Source: CBFHWU01 sp965659665 (lineage in GTDB: Bacteria > Bacteroidota > Bacteroidia > Flavobacteriales > Flavobacteriaceae). Taken from it: a stretch of DNA of 26,786 nucleotides. Below the pieces are notes generated by a model that saw nothing but the letters and a program-made list of their open reading frames with translations, searched no databases and had not been told where the DNA came from. Below, one piece after another: positions 15,849 through 25,400 of the stretch; position 1 is the stretch's first letter, and every line of letters starts with the position of its first letter. The DNA lies in assembly GCA_965659665.1 (NCBI GenBank), contig CBFHWU010000010.1:1-26786 (forward strand), in the 5' to 3' direction. The position numbers and the translations under genes were made by a program.

Positions 15849-18250
15849 GGAATGGTATATACTATCAACTGCTGATCATCACCTTTTACCCCCAATGACA
15901 TATGTTGGTCGTTAAGTGAAAATCCTAATGATGCAGGCCCTGATCCAAATACAGGGAAATGGGGTAGGAGTTCACCCTCTCGATCAAAAACATAGACCTT
16001 TTTGGCCTGTAAATCTGTTATGGTGATAAACGTTTTGTTTTGTACTAGATGAATGCCAGGGGCATCATACACCCCATAATCTAACTCTACTATTCTGCCA
16101 TTGATATCGAGTTTATTTTCGGTCTGCAAAACTAGATTATTTGATGATGCATCCATCGCGTATGAGGTCTTGTAGGGAAGTGTTTTTTTTGATGTCTTAC
16201 CAGAAGTTTCGATTCTAACGAGTCTGTTTTTATCGTCAATGACTAAGAAGCCATTTTGATGAACAAAAACATCAGATTTTACGATGAGATCTTTGGGCGT
16301 TTTAATTCTTGTATTTCCGCGTCGATTCAGAATATGTAGCTTTCCTGATTCTTCGATTAAAGTAATATAATCACGTGACCCGATTCTGAAGTGTTTAGGC
16401 TCTGATTTTAGTGATGTCGATAAGCTAGATTTTTCAAAACCTGAAACGTTATTCATTTTACGATCTCGCATTTCAAGTCGTTTTCCATTCGAAATAAGTA
16501 ATCGATAGTTTCTGTTTCGATCATAATCAAAAACGCCTAAAGCAGTTGGATGCTCCTTTAATATTTTTTCAAAAGGAGGAACTTTTTTGCCATTTCGATC
16601 CAAAACCTGAAACTTATCCCTAGTGGTATACGCCAATTGAAGCCTGCCATTTCGGTATAAATCAACCTGATAAATTGAGCTGTTGATACTTCCTGATAGA
16701 TTTTTTTTCCAAAATAACTTTCCCTCATTAGAAATTAAATAAAGCACATTTGAATCATCTTGTAACACCCAATCTGTTTCGTTGGTGATGTGATTCAGCA
16801 CTGCTTTGGGGGGTAACTGAATATCGGAATCCAAATCAAAACTGAAAGATGGAGAAACCTTTTTGGAGTAATTCGACTGTTTATCTTTAAGGATACTCAA
16901 TTGAAGTTGAGCTACACCATTGTCAATATTTCCTGTACCTATCCAATAGGGGTATTGGGTTTCGTTTTCCAACTCTAATGATGGGGTCATTAATGAACCA
17001 ATATGTTTTTGAAATTGAGGCTGTATACCTACCCACAACAGATTGCTTTGATCGGGAAGTTGTTTTTTTACATTGTCAAACGAACGTTCATTTTCGAGTG
17101 TAGTTCCCGTCAAATGGTGAGAAATTATTTCTTTTATGGTCTTTTCTTTATCTGCTAATACCATAAAATCACCGATCAAAGAAGCATATTGAACACGATC
17201 GTTAAAAAGAGGAATTTCTTTGGAAGTTTTTAAGGAATAGATTTTCTGATCTCTAAATTTTTGAATTTTATGCGATTCGAAATCAAGACGGGCTAAAACA
17301 CCTTCCTTGTCCTGCAAGTGAGATACAAAAGCCGAACTTAATTTAAGCTTTACTTTTCCAATAGATTGAGCATTTAAGAACAGAGAGTCGATGTGTTTTT
17401 CAGACTTATTATTTCGAATGCGCCAATGTTCATAGTTTTGTCCAAACATATTTCCGTTAAAAGCATAGGCTTCAAAGGAAAGGGCTGTAATGGGTACAAA
17501 TGGGCTAAGATCGGTAAGTCGGGTCTGATAATTGGCGATCCAACTCGATGTTGATGGTTGGGCATTATCCAATAAACCCACAATATCACATACAATTCCT
17601 TGGGAACTTATTTCAAAAGAAAATAAACTCCACTCGCTTAAAGATCCTAATTTAAAAGGGATACTTTCTTTAAATTTAGAACGGAAGATCAATTGAGCAT
17701 TTTTATGAACTAAAAGAGACAATGGGCTTGAGGTTGTTGAATAAAGTTTCACAAATGCTGGATCGTAGCTAGTTGTTTTTTTTCGAAGTCGAATACTATT
17801 TTCAATAAGTAATTTTGAATCCGATTCGAAATACAAACCTTCCCATTGACTACTAAAGCGAATCGTTTTTTTATCCCTTTCAACGAAAATAGGAGTGCGT
17901 TCGTATGTTATGGTGTCTGTGACGTATAAAGAAACACTATCTAGTGGTTTGTTTTTGGAGATTAACATATATTTCAAATCATTTTTGCCTTCCAAGTGCA
18001 AACTGAGCAATATATTTCTATGTTGTGTTAAGCGATCATTCGTTTGAAATAAAGGATCAAATAATAAAGATAATTTATGTCCAAACATATGCGCTGATAA
18101 GTGTTCTTGGAGTGAACCAGCGTCATCTGATTTCATTACGATCAATGGATTTGAGGGAATAAAATCTATTAGGTCGTGTTCAGACTTTGAATCCATACTG
18201 CAAGACGAAAGGCCAAGCGCAATAAAAAAATAGGGGAGTAGTTTATTCAT
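15842..18250 (-). CDS. Large lipoprotein with C-terminal propeller-like repeats
   Basis: From ATG 18250 the protein has 802 residues, with lipobox LSSC (Cys17). The N-terminal half (about 30-450) begins DFIPSNPLIVMKSDD and has alternating predicted strands and helices; it somewhat resembles DUF3352-type periplasmic proteins, but I do not recognise it with certainty. The C-terminal half (about 480-800) contains repeated short beta units such as LYLISNEGKLFWKK, FQVLDRNGKKV, LHILNRRGNTRI and VYVFDREGELLPHFP, consistent with a PQQ/WD-like beta-propeller. It follows rnhB by 11 nt and is probably cotranscribed. A TAAATTTG sequence overlaps the rnhB stop and could act as an extra promoter. Function unknown; probably periplasmic. 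Confidence 0.8.
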   Translation of the reverse strand: MNKLLPYFFIALGLSSCSMDSKSEHDLIDFIPSNPLIVMKSDDAGSLQEHLSAHMFGHKLSLLFDPLFQTNDRLTQHRNILLSLHLEGKNDLKYMLISKNKPLDSVSLYVTDTITYERTPIFVERDKKTIRFSSQWEGLYFESDSKLLIENSIRLRKKTTSYDPAFVKLYSTTSSPLSLLVHKNAQLIFRSKFKESIPFKLGSLSEWSLFSFEISSQGIVCDIVGLLDNAQPSTSSWIANYQTRLTDLSPFVPITALSFEAYAFNGNMFGQNYEHWRIRNNKSEKHIDSLFLNAQSIGKVKLKLSSAFVSHLQDKEGVLARLDFESHKIQKFRDQKIYSLKTSKEIPLFNDRVQYASLIGDFMVLADKEKTIKEIISHHLTGTTLENERSFDNVKKQLPDQSNLLWVGIQPQFQKHIGSLMTPSLELENETQYPYWIGTGNIDNGVAQLQLSILKDKQSNYSKKVSPSFSFDLDSDIQLPPKAVLNHITNETDWVLQDDSNVLYLISNEGKLFWKKNLSGSINSSIYQVDLYRNGRLQLAYTTRDKFQVLDRNGKKVPPFEKILKEHPTALGVFDYDRNRNYRLLISNGKRLEMRDRKMNNVSGFEKSSLSTSLKSEPKHFRIGSRDYITLIEESGKLHILNRRGNTRIKTPKDLIVKSDVFVHQNGFLVIDDKNRLVRIETSGKTSKKTLPYKTSYAMDASSNNLVLQTENKLDINGRIVELDYGVYDAPGIHLVQNKTFITITDLQAKKVYVFDREGELLPHFPVFGSGPASLGFSLNDQHMSLGVKGDDQQLIVYTIPQ

Positions 18251-18261
18251 GGAAAACAAAT

Positions 18262-18861
18262 TTACGAAAACTCCATTTGTAATTGTTGGGGAAATAGTTT
18301 AAAACTTTTACGATGAAAAGAGGTGATCCCATGGCTAAGGATACCCTTCCGGTGTTCTTTAGTCGGATATCCTTTGTTGGAATCCCAACTGTACTGCGGG
18401 TGTTGATGATGAAGATCTGCCATCAATTGATCTCTGGAAGTTTTAGCTAATACTGAGGCAGCAGCAATATTTAAAAATCTTCCATCTCCTTTAATCATAC
18501 ACTTATACGGGATTTTTTTATAGGGTGTAAATCTATTTCCATCTACTAAAATAAATTCTGGCTTTATTTTTAAACCTTCAATGGCCAAATGCATGGCTTC
18601 AATTGAAGCGTTTAAAATATTAATTTGATCGATTCGATAAGGACTCACATTGGCTACCGCATAGCTCAGCGCGTTTTCATAAATGACTTTTACCAAAGAT
18701 AAACGTTGTTTTGGAGTCAGTTTTTTGGAGTCATTGAGCAGCGGATGAGAAAAATCAGGACGCAATATAACTGCAGCAGCCGTTACCGGTCCTGCCAAAC
18801 ATCCCCTTCCTGCCTCATCGGTTCCGCATTCCAATAATGTAGTGTGTTGGTTAAGAAGCAT
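18262..18861 (-). CDS. rnhB: Ribonuclease HII
   Basis: RNase HII cuts the RNA strand at ribonucleotides embedded in DNA. From ATG 18861 the product has 199 residues with the active-site regions GTDEAGRGCLAGPV (Asp and Glu of DEAGRG), ILVDGNRF and ASVLAKTSRDQLM. The length is that of the family. A TTG codon two positions upstream could serve as a start, but ATG 18861 fits the promoter better: the -7 box ends only 8 nt before it. The gene heads a minus-strand unit with the downstream lipoprotein and is divergent to the porin gene. Confidence 0.95.
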   Translation of the reverse strand: MLLNQHTTLLECGTDEAGRGCLAGPVTAAAVILRPDFSHPLLNDSKKLTPKQRLSLVKVIYENALSYAVANVSPYRIDQINILNASIEAMHLAIEGLKIKPEFILVDGNRFTPYKKIPYKCMIKGDGRFLNIAAASVLAKTSRDQLMADLHHQHPQYSWDSNKGYPTKEHRKGILSHGITSFHRKSFKLFPQQLQMEFS

Positions 18862-18869
18862 TATCAATA

Positions 18870-18900
18870 CAAAAATAGGAATTTGAATAGGTAAACAAAA
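18870..18900 (-). promoter_or_regulatory. Promoter of rnhB (TTTTG-N18-TATTTTTG)
   Basis: On the minus strand TTTTG (18900-18896) is followed after 18 nt by TATTTTTG (18877-18870), an exact match to the -7 consensus. This is one of the best-formed promoters in the window. Confidence 0.7.
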
Positions 18901-18905
18901 GTCTA

Positions 18906-18933
18906 TTGATTTTTATTGAAATCAATACCTTTG
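18906..18933 (+). promoter_or_regulatory. Promoter of the porin gene (TTG-N17-TACCTTTG)
   Basis: TTG (18906-18908), a 17-nt spacer, then TACCTTTG (18926-18933), an exact -7 match ending 14 nt before the ATG at 18948. It stands back to back with the rnhB promoter, the two -33 elements being 5 nt apart. Confidence 0.7.
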
Positions 18934-18947
18934 TGAAAAGATTTTTT

Positions 18948-20894
18948 ATGCGGATAATTCTTGTGGTTTTGGGACTCTTTTGTATTGGCAACAGTAATGC
19001 TCAGAATATGTTTCCAAATATTTCAAAGAAAAAAATGAATACTGAAGTTATCCCGAAATTTTCAGATTCAATTCCTCAACGAAATGAGAAAACCGTAAAA
19101 GAACAAGATGTTGCTATCTATGATTATCTCATCATTACTAAAGACAGAGACACCACTTATGTAGATACTACCCTAACAATAGCAAAGTATTACAAGTTTA
19201 ACAGCAGAAGAACAGACGATTTTGGACTGCTTCAAATGGCTAATTCAGGTCAGCCAGTCAATCATTTGATTTGGCAAAACCCCCGTGCTACTGCCTCTCC
19301 AATTCTAGGATTTAAAGCAAAATCTACTCAATTTTTTCAACCTGATCAAAACTTTTATTATCACGTTCCTACTCCGCTTACTGAAATGTATTTCAAAACA
19401 ACCTTTAGTCAAGGTCAATCATCCGATGTTCTTATTACGGCCAATTTACATCCTCGTTTAAATTATTCTATTGGATATCGAGGTCATCGTTCATTAGGAC
19501 ATTACCAACATATTTTGAGTGGGGCAAGTCAGTTGCGTATGTCTATGCGTTATGAAAATCCAAGTCAACGTTATCGGCTTCGCATTCAGATTGCCAATCA
19601 AAAAGTGGAGCAGCAAGAAAATGGCGGATTAACTCCCCAGTCAGTACTGGACTTTGAATCTGAAGATGCTGAATTTGACGAGCGTGATAAGCTTTCAGTA
19701 AAATTTGAAGATGCGGTTAATTATTTTACTGGTAAGCGTTACCTTATCGAACAAGATTATGCGTTATGGATGTCAAATGAAACGACACCAAAACCTAAAT
19801 TGAGATTAGGATATCGAGCTCAAACAGATTCCCAAACCAATACCTATCGACAAACCAATGCGACTGAATATTATGGTGAATTATTACCGAATTTATCATC
19901 AATTAATGACAAAGTTCATTTTTCAAATCAACGATTTGATATTTATGGAATTTTAGAAAAATCTGTCTTGGGCCAAATTGAATTTTTCGGATCTCATTTC
20001 AAATACTCTTATACCCTTGAACATCTTGAAGCTAACCCCACTATGGATGCCAATGAGTATGCTTTGGGTGGTCAATGGTCGGTTAAATTAGCTAAATTCA
20101 ATCTTCGCGTTAATCTCTTAAAGTCAATTGGAGCTAAACGAATTGGCGACCAAATTAAAGTGAATTTAATTACTCCACAATGGAAAGGAATTCAGCTCAA
20201 TACTGGACTTGAAATTAACAGTTATCACCCAGGACTGGTTTTCGAAAATTATACCAGCGCATATAAAGCAATGGATTGGCGTAAAGATACCTCACTCACC
20301 ACAAGGTCAAGCCTTTTCGCTAAAGCAAAACTCCCTCTGGTGGGTACCTTATCATTTCGATATACCAATCTGAATAATTACGGATATTTCCTACAAGAGG
20401 ATCCCACTTCACTAATCGTGAGTCCCCAACAATCGAGTGATGCGATCAAACTGCTAACAATAAATTTGAAAAGCGATTATAGTTTTGGAAAATTTGCCCT
20501 TGATAATCAATTACAATATCAGCAAGTAAATCAAGAAGAATCTGTTTTGGAATTACCAGAATTCATTGCACGTACTACATTATATTTTCAAGACCATTGG
20601 TTTGACAAGGCAATGTTTATGCAAATGGGGGTTAGTGTGAAGTATTTTTCAAAATATTACGCCAATGCTTACAACCCCCTACTTTCTGAGTTTGTAGTTC
20701 AGCACGACAAAATGATTGGCGACTTTCCAATGGTTGACGTTTTCTTTAATGCTAAAGTCCGTCAAACTCGCCTGTATTTTCGTGCTGAACATGTAAACTC
20801 TTCTTTTACAGGAAATACGTTTTACAGTGCTCCTGATTATCCATATCGTGACTTTGTGATTCGATTTGGATTGGTGTGGAATTTCTTTAAATAA
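18948..20894 (+). CDS. Putative outer-membrane porin
   Basis: From ATG 18948 the protein has 648 residues with a clear signal peptide (MRIILVVLGLFCIGNSNAQ). The segment DYLIITKDRDTTYVDTTLTI, then YYKFNSRRTDDFGLL and the HVPTPLTEMYFKTTFSQGQ motif are what I know from the flavobacterial putative porin family (PF14121-like). The remainder alternates aromatic and polar residues as in beta-barrels and ends in an aromatic-rich strand (FVIRFGLVWNFFK), typical for outer-membrane barrels. An upstream in-frame TTG at 18906 is rejected because it is the -33 element of the promoter. Substrate unknown. It is convergent with the DUF2490 gene after 14 nt. Confidence 0.88.
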   Translation: MRIILVVLGLFCIGNSNAQNMFPNISKKKMNTEVIPKFSDSIPQRNEKTVKEQDVAIYDYLIITKDRDTTYVDTTLTIAKYYKFNSRRTDDFGLLQMANSGQPVNHLIWQNPRATASPILGFKAKSTQFFQPDQNFYYHVPTPLTEMYFKTTFSQGQSSDVLITANLHPRLNYSIGYRGHRSLGHYQHILSGASQLRMSMRYENPSQRYRLRIQIANQKVEQQENGGLTPQSVLDFESEDAEFDERDKLSVKFEDAVNYFTGKRYLIEQDYALWMSNETTPKPKLRLGYRAQTDSQTNTYRQTNATEYYGELLPNLSSINDKVHFSNQRFDIYGILEKSVLGQIEFFGSHFKYSYTLEHLEANPTMDANEYALGGQWSVKLAKFNLRVNLLKSIGAKRIGDQIKVNLITPQWKGIQLNTGLEINSYHPGLVFENYTSAYKAMDWRKDTSLTTRSSLFAKAKLPLVGTLSFRYTNLNNYGYFLQEDPTSLIVSPQQSSDAIKLLTINLKSDYSFGKFALDNQLQYQQVNQEESVLELPEFIARTTLYFQDHWFDKAMFMQMGVSVKYFSKYYANAYNPLLSEFVVQHDKMIGDFPMVDVFFNAKVRQTRLYFRAEHVNSSFTGNTFYSAPDYPYRDFVIRFGLVWNFFK

Positions 20895-20908
20895 TCAATG
20901 AAATCGTG

Positions 20909-21571
20909 TTAAAAATTTACAAAAGCCAATATATTGAGTTGGTCTCTTCCCCCGTGTTCAAAAAATTGATGCATATATCCAGCTTCTAAACGTAATGAAG
21001 CATTAAATTTGTATCCAATTCCACCATAAACACGATGGCGATCAAAAACACCTCCTTTTGTATTCAAAAAAACTTCATTATAAGCAGATATGTAATAGGT
21101 TTTATCTTCTAATAATTTCTTTTTTAGTGGAAGTTGAAAGCCTAAAAAATACCGAAAACGCAGCTTTATTTTTTGGTTCTCTATAAAACGTTGTTCAAAT
21201 CGGTAGCGATGTTGGGTTTTGATAGTTCCCGTATTATTTTTTGAAATGTATTGTTGAAAAATTCGGTGTTCATCCGTAGATGTTTTGTCGTCTGAACCCT
21301 CCACGTAATTTTCACTCCTGATATAAGCATATCCCATCAGAAAATTGTTCCTGGGGGCTAAGTTGTATCCGATACCTGTTCGAAGCATTAACTGTTCTAA
21401 ATCACCGATTGCATCATAATTTCGGTACTGCACCTCGTTATGCCAATTCCACTTTTCATTGATGGTTTTATTTCCGATATAAACCAGCCAATTTCCAAAA
21501 TCACTCTCCTGTCCAGAACTTAAATGAATGCTAAGCAGGCAGAGTACAGACAAAAAATAGTTTTTCATCAT
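20909..21571 (-). CDS. DUF2490 family outer-membrane protein
   Basis: A 220-residue protein with a signal peptide (MMKNYFLSVLCLLSIHLSSG, then QES) and a DUF2490-like pattern: FGNWLVYIGNKTINEKWNWH near the start, EVQYRNYD, RTGIGYNLAPRNNFLMGYAY, QHRYRFEQRFI and a last strand ending in Phe (LNILAFVNF). Members are predicted small outer-membrane beta-barrels without known function. Its ATG overlaps the carbonic anhydrase stop by one base (TGATG); a second ATG lies directly after. The pair is therefore an operon with probable translational coupling. Confidence 0.88.
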   Translation of the reverse strand: MMKNYFLSVLCLLSIHLSSGQESDFGNWLVYIGNKTINEKWNWHNEVQYRNYDAIGDLEQLMLRTGIGYNLAPRNNFLMGYAYIRSENYVEGSDDKTSTDEHRIFQQYISKNNTGTIKTQHRYRFEQRFIENQKIKLRFRYFLGFQLPLKKKLLEDKTYYISAYNEVFLNTKGGVFDRHRVYGGIGYKFNASLRLEAGYMHQFFEHGGRDQLNILAFVNF

Positions 21572-22296
21572 CAAGGATTTGAGGAAAGAAAATTTACTTT
21601 TCCTGTATCCAAATCATAAATACCGCCTACCAATTTGATTTCTTTATTAACTTCCATTTCAGCCAAAATGGGACTTTTCAAACGAATTTGTTCGATAGTT
21701 CTTTTTACATTGGCTTCACAAACTTGATGAACCAACTCGGGGTTAGAAGAGCTCATTTCCCCTTCAGAAGTAAAACCTTCTAGCACAGGTCGAATCTTGG
21801 AGAGCATTGGTGTAATATTTCCTAGCTTCACATCATCTATGGCTGCTTTTACTGCGCCACAATGTTCGTGACCCATCACCAAAACGAGTTTAGAACCTGC
21901 TACTTTACAGGCATATTCCATACTTCCAAGAATATCTTCATTCACAAAATTACCCGCAACTCGTGCAACAAACAGATCGCCAACTCCCTGATCAAAAATA
22001 GTTTCTACTGGAACACGACTGTCAATACAAGATAGCACTACCGCACTGGGATATTGTCCTTTGGTGCTTTTAGATACTTGGGAGGGATAGTCCCGGGAAG
22101 TTAGGGTGTTGTTTACGTACTGATTGTTTCCTGCTTTTAAAAGGTGGATCACGGCATCAGGCGTTAATTTTTTTTGCTGATCAGCAGTCATAACCGTACT
22201 GACCATAGGATGCTCAGGAACGGACTCCTTGTTTGGAGATATACAACTCATAAACAAAATCGAAGTAAAGGCTAACAAGCCAAAAGGTAAATTCAT
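21571..22296 (-). CDS. Lipoprotein beta-class carbonic anhydrase
   Basis: Beta-carbonic anhydrases interconvert CO2 and bicarbonate with a zinc held by two Cys and one His. From ATG 22296 the product has 241 residues: signal peptide with lipobox LFMSC (Cys18), then the enzyme domain with C90-x-D92-x-R94 (SCIDSRVP), H143 and C146 (GHEHCGAVKAAI). All active-site residues are present. The lipobox predicts export to the periplasm, unlike the usual cytoplasmic enzymes. An upstream in-frame start at 22368 would bury the signal peptide and is rejected. A possible promoter, TTG-N17-TATATTTT, lies upstream but is imperfect. It is coupled to the downstream DUF2490 gene. Confidence 0.92.
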   Translation of the reverse strand: MNLPFGLLAFTSILFMSCISPNKESVPEHPMVSTVMTADQQKKLTPDAVIHLLKAGNNQYVNNTLTSRDYPSQVSKSTKGQYPSAVVLSCIDSRVPVETIFDQGVGDLFVARVAGNFVNEDILGSMEYACKVAGSKLVLVMGHEHCGAVKAAIDDVKLGNITPMLSKIRPVLEGFTSEGEMSSSNPELVHQVCEANVKRTIEQIRLKSPILAEMEVNKEIKLVGGIYDLDTGKVNFLSSNP

Positions 22297-22437
22297 GTAC
22301 TCTAGATTTAAGGGTTCAATGGCTAAAATATATAAAAAATTGAAATGTGCAACATCTACCTTATCCAACTTATAATAAACTTAATCTTACTTATTGTTAC
22401 TTACCTAGATGTTCACTGCTTGTTTAAAAAGCGGGTT

Positions 22438-25400
22438 TTATCGTTGTCGCCTCATAGGTTGGAGTTTACCTCTCACAAAATGCTTACCATGACGCATATA
22501 TCTTTTGGTACTATTGGCATTATCATGAAAGTCGATCTCTGCAGAACTGCTGTAAGGGGTGGTACTGCCGGAGTTGGCTACAACGTTTGCAGACACTGAA
22601 CTAAAGGCGGCATCCGTAAACTGGAAAGTAAGGTTAGTGACATCATCCCTGTGTTGGTGAGCAGTGGCGGTTCCTGTAAAGGTAAGCGTGGCAGTGGTTT
22701 GGCCATTGCCTATCGTAAGTACTGGCGTTAGCCCGGCGGGTGCGTTGGGGATCGTATAGCTTGTCGAAGGCAACACAGCTCCGTCGGCCACCGCAAACGT
22801 ATCGCCACTAAGGGTAATGACCAAAGGAGTGCTATTGTCCACGCTACCATTATTAGCGGTTGTTTCAGAATATAATGAAAGTGGCATATTGTAGGTCACC
22901 ACAGCATCATCATTCCAACCTATTACAAAAAACTTTGAGCCATCAGGACTAAAAGCAATACCTTCAGGAGATGCTTCCTCAGCTCCTACATAAAACTCCT
23001 CGGCTACTCCTGCATATACGGCTGTGGACACGTCCCAAGGCGTCCCTAAATGGTATTCTACTACGAAATCGTCAGAAAAACCAGTGATAAATAGTGTTGA
23101 CCCATCGGAACTAAAAGCAAGACCTGTAGGAATACCCTCCTGAAATCTTACTACAAGTTCTTCCCCAATCCCGGCATACACCGCTGTGGATACCTCCCAA
23201 GGGGTGCCTAAGTTGTAGGTTACCACGGCATCATCCTCAGCACCAACGACAAAAAGCGTACGCCCATCAGGACTAAAAGCAAGATCTTGAGAAGCTGTCT
23301 CCTCCCCCGATACATCCAATTCTTCTCCCGCGCCAGCATACACCGCTGTGGACACGTCCCAAGGGGTGCCTAAATGGTAGGTCACCACGGCATCATCAAT
23401 CGCGCCTATCACAAAAAGCTTTGAACCATCAACACTAAAAGCAAGACCATTAGCCACATTCTCCTCCCCCGATACATCCAATTCTTCCCCAGCGCCAGCA
23501 TTTGTTGCTGTAGACACGTCCCAAGCTGTCCCTAAATGGTATTCAATAATTCGACCTCCAGTAGATACATCTATCACAAAAAGCGTACGCCCATCAGGAC
23601 TAAAAGCAAGAGCTCTAGGGTTTGGCACCTGCCCCCCTACATACCATTCTTCTGCTGTTCCGGCATATACCGCTTCAGATACATCAAAAGGAGAATTTTC
23701 ACTGTAATCAAGGCGTGGGTTTTCTTGAAAGTCAATCCCCGTGGTACTGCTAAAGGGCGTGGTACTGCCGGAGTTAACTATAACGTTTGCTGACACTGAA
23801 TTAAAGGCGGCATCTGTAAACTGGAAAGTAAGGTTAGTGACATCATCACTGTTTTGGTGAGCAGTGGCGGTTCCTGTAAAGGTAAGGGTGGCAGTGGTTT
23901 GGCTATTGCCTATCGTGAGCACGGGCGTTAGCCCAGGCGGTACATTACCTACGCTGACTTGTGCTGCCGAGAGCTTAGTACCGTCCGTGCTTGCAAAGGT
24001 ATCCCCGCTAAGGGTAATGACCAAAGGGGCGCTATTGTTAAGGCTGCCATTGTTAACGGTTGCTTCAGGATAATCAGGGACTGCACTATAATGGAGTATC
24101 CATGTATTATTTTGAAAGTCAATCCCTGTGTTACTGCTATAAGGCGTGCTACTGCCGGAGTTGACTACGTTGGCTGACGTAATGGTGCTAAAGGCGGTAT
24201 CGGCAAATACAAAACTAAGGTTAGCGACATCATCACTATTTTGGTGAGCAGTAGCTGTTCCTGTAAAGGTAAGCGTGGCAGTGGTTTGGCTATTGCCTAT
24301 CGTGAGCACGGGCGTTAGCCCAGCGGGTACATTGTTAATCGTATAACTTGATGCGGGTAATACACTACCGTCGGTTGCTGCAAACGTATCATCGTGAATA
24401 CGAATCTTAAGTGGGTTGCTATTGTCCAAGCTACCGTCATTGGTAACGGCTTCATCATAAGGTGGAGCATTGAAAAAAAGGATATGAACAGCGCCGCTAT
24501 CGCTTCCGCCCGCATCATCACCATATGTCCCTACTGCCATATCATTCACCCCATCCCCGTTTATGTCTCCCATATTAACTGTTGAATAACCACTAAAATA
24601 GTCAAGATCACTTAAGACAGGTCCGTTGGGGGTCAGATTGTTAATTTCAAAGGAGTTGATTACACTTCCATCGGTATTAAGAAAAAGAATATGGACAGCA
24701 CCTCTATTACTTCCACCTGCATCATCTAACATTGCCCCTACAGCCAAATCATTTACACCATTTCCATCCAAATCTCCCATATTGGCTATTGACGCACCAA
24801 AATAGTCACTATCACTTAAGACAGGTCCGTTGGGAGTCAGATCGTTAATTTCAATAGTACTGCTCACAGAACCATCGGCATTGAGATAAAATATATGGAC
24901 AGCACCTCTATTACTTCCACCTGCATCATCTAACATTGCCCCTACAGCCAAATCATTAACGCCGTTTCCATCCAGATCACCCATGTTGGCCGCTGAAATT
25001 CCAAAACTATCCATACTATTTAAAACAGGTCCATTGGGAGTGTAATCATTGATCTCTACGGTGTTGATCACACTTCCATTGGCATTGAGATAGAAGATAT
25101 GTACTGCGCCTATGTTAGTCCCGCCCGCATCATCTTGCCAAGCGCCAACAGCCATATCATTGATACCGTTTCCATCTAAATCTCCCATGTTTATTGGCTC
25201 TCCAAAAGCGTCACCATTACTTAATATAGGCCCATTGGGAGTCAGATCGTTAATTTCAATAGTACTGCCCACAGAACCATCGGCATTGAGATAGAGGATA
25301 TGTACTGCGCCTCTACCAAATCCACCTGCATCATCCAAGTCGGCTCCTACAGCCATATCATTCACTCCATTTCCATCCAAATCTCCCATGTTTGTTATTC

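Noticed and set aside
22297..22368. Longer start of carbonic anhydrase at 22368
   Set aside because: It would put 24 residues before the signal peptide; ATG 22296 gives a normal lipoprotein signal.
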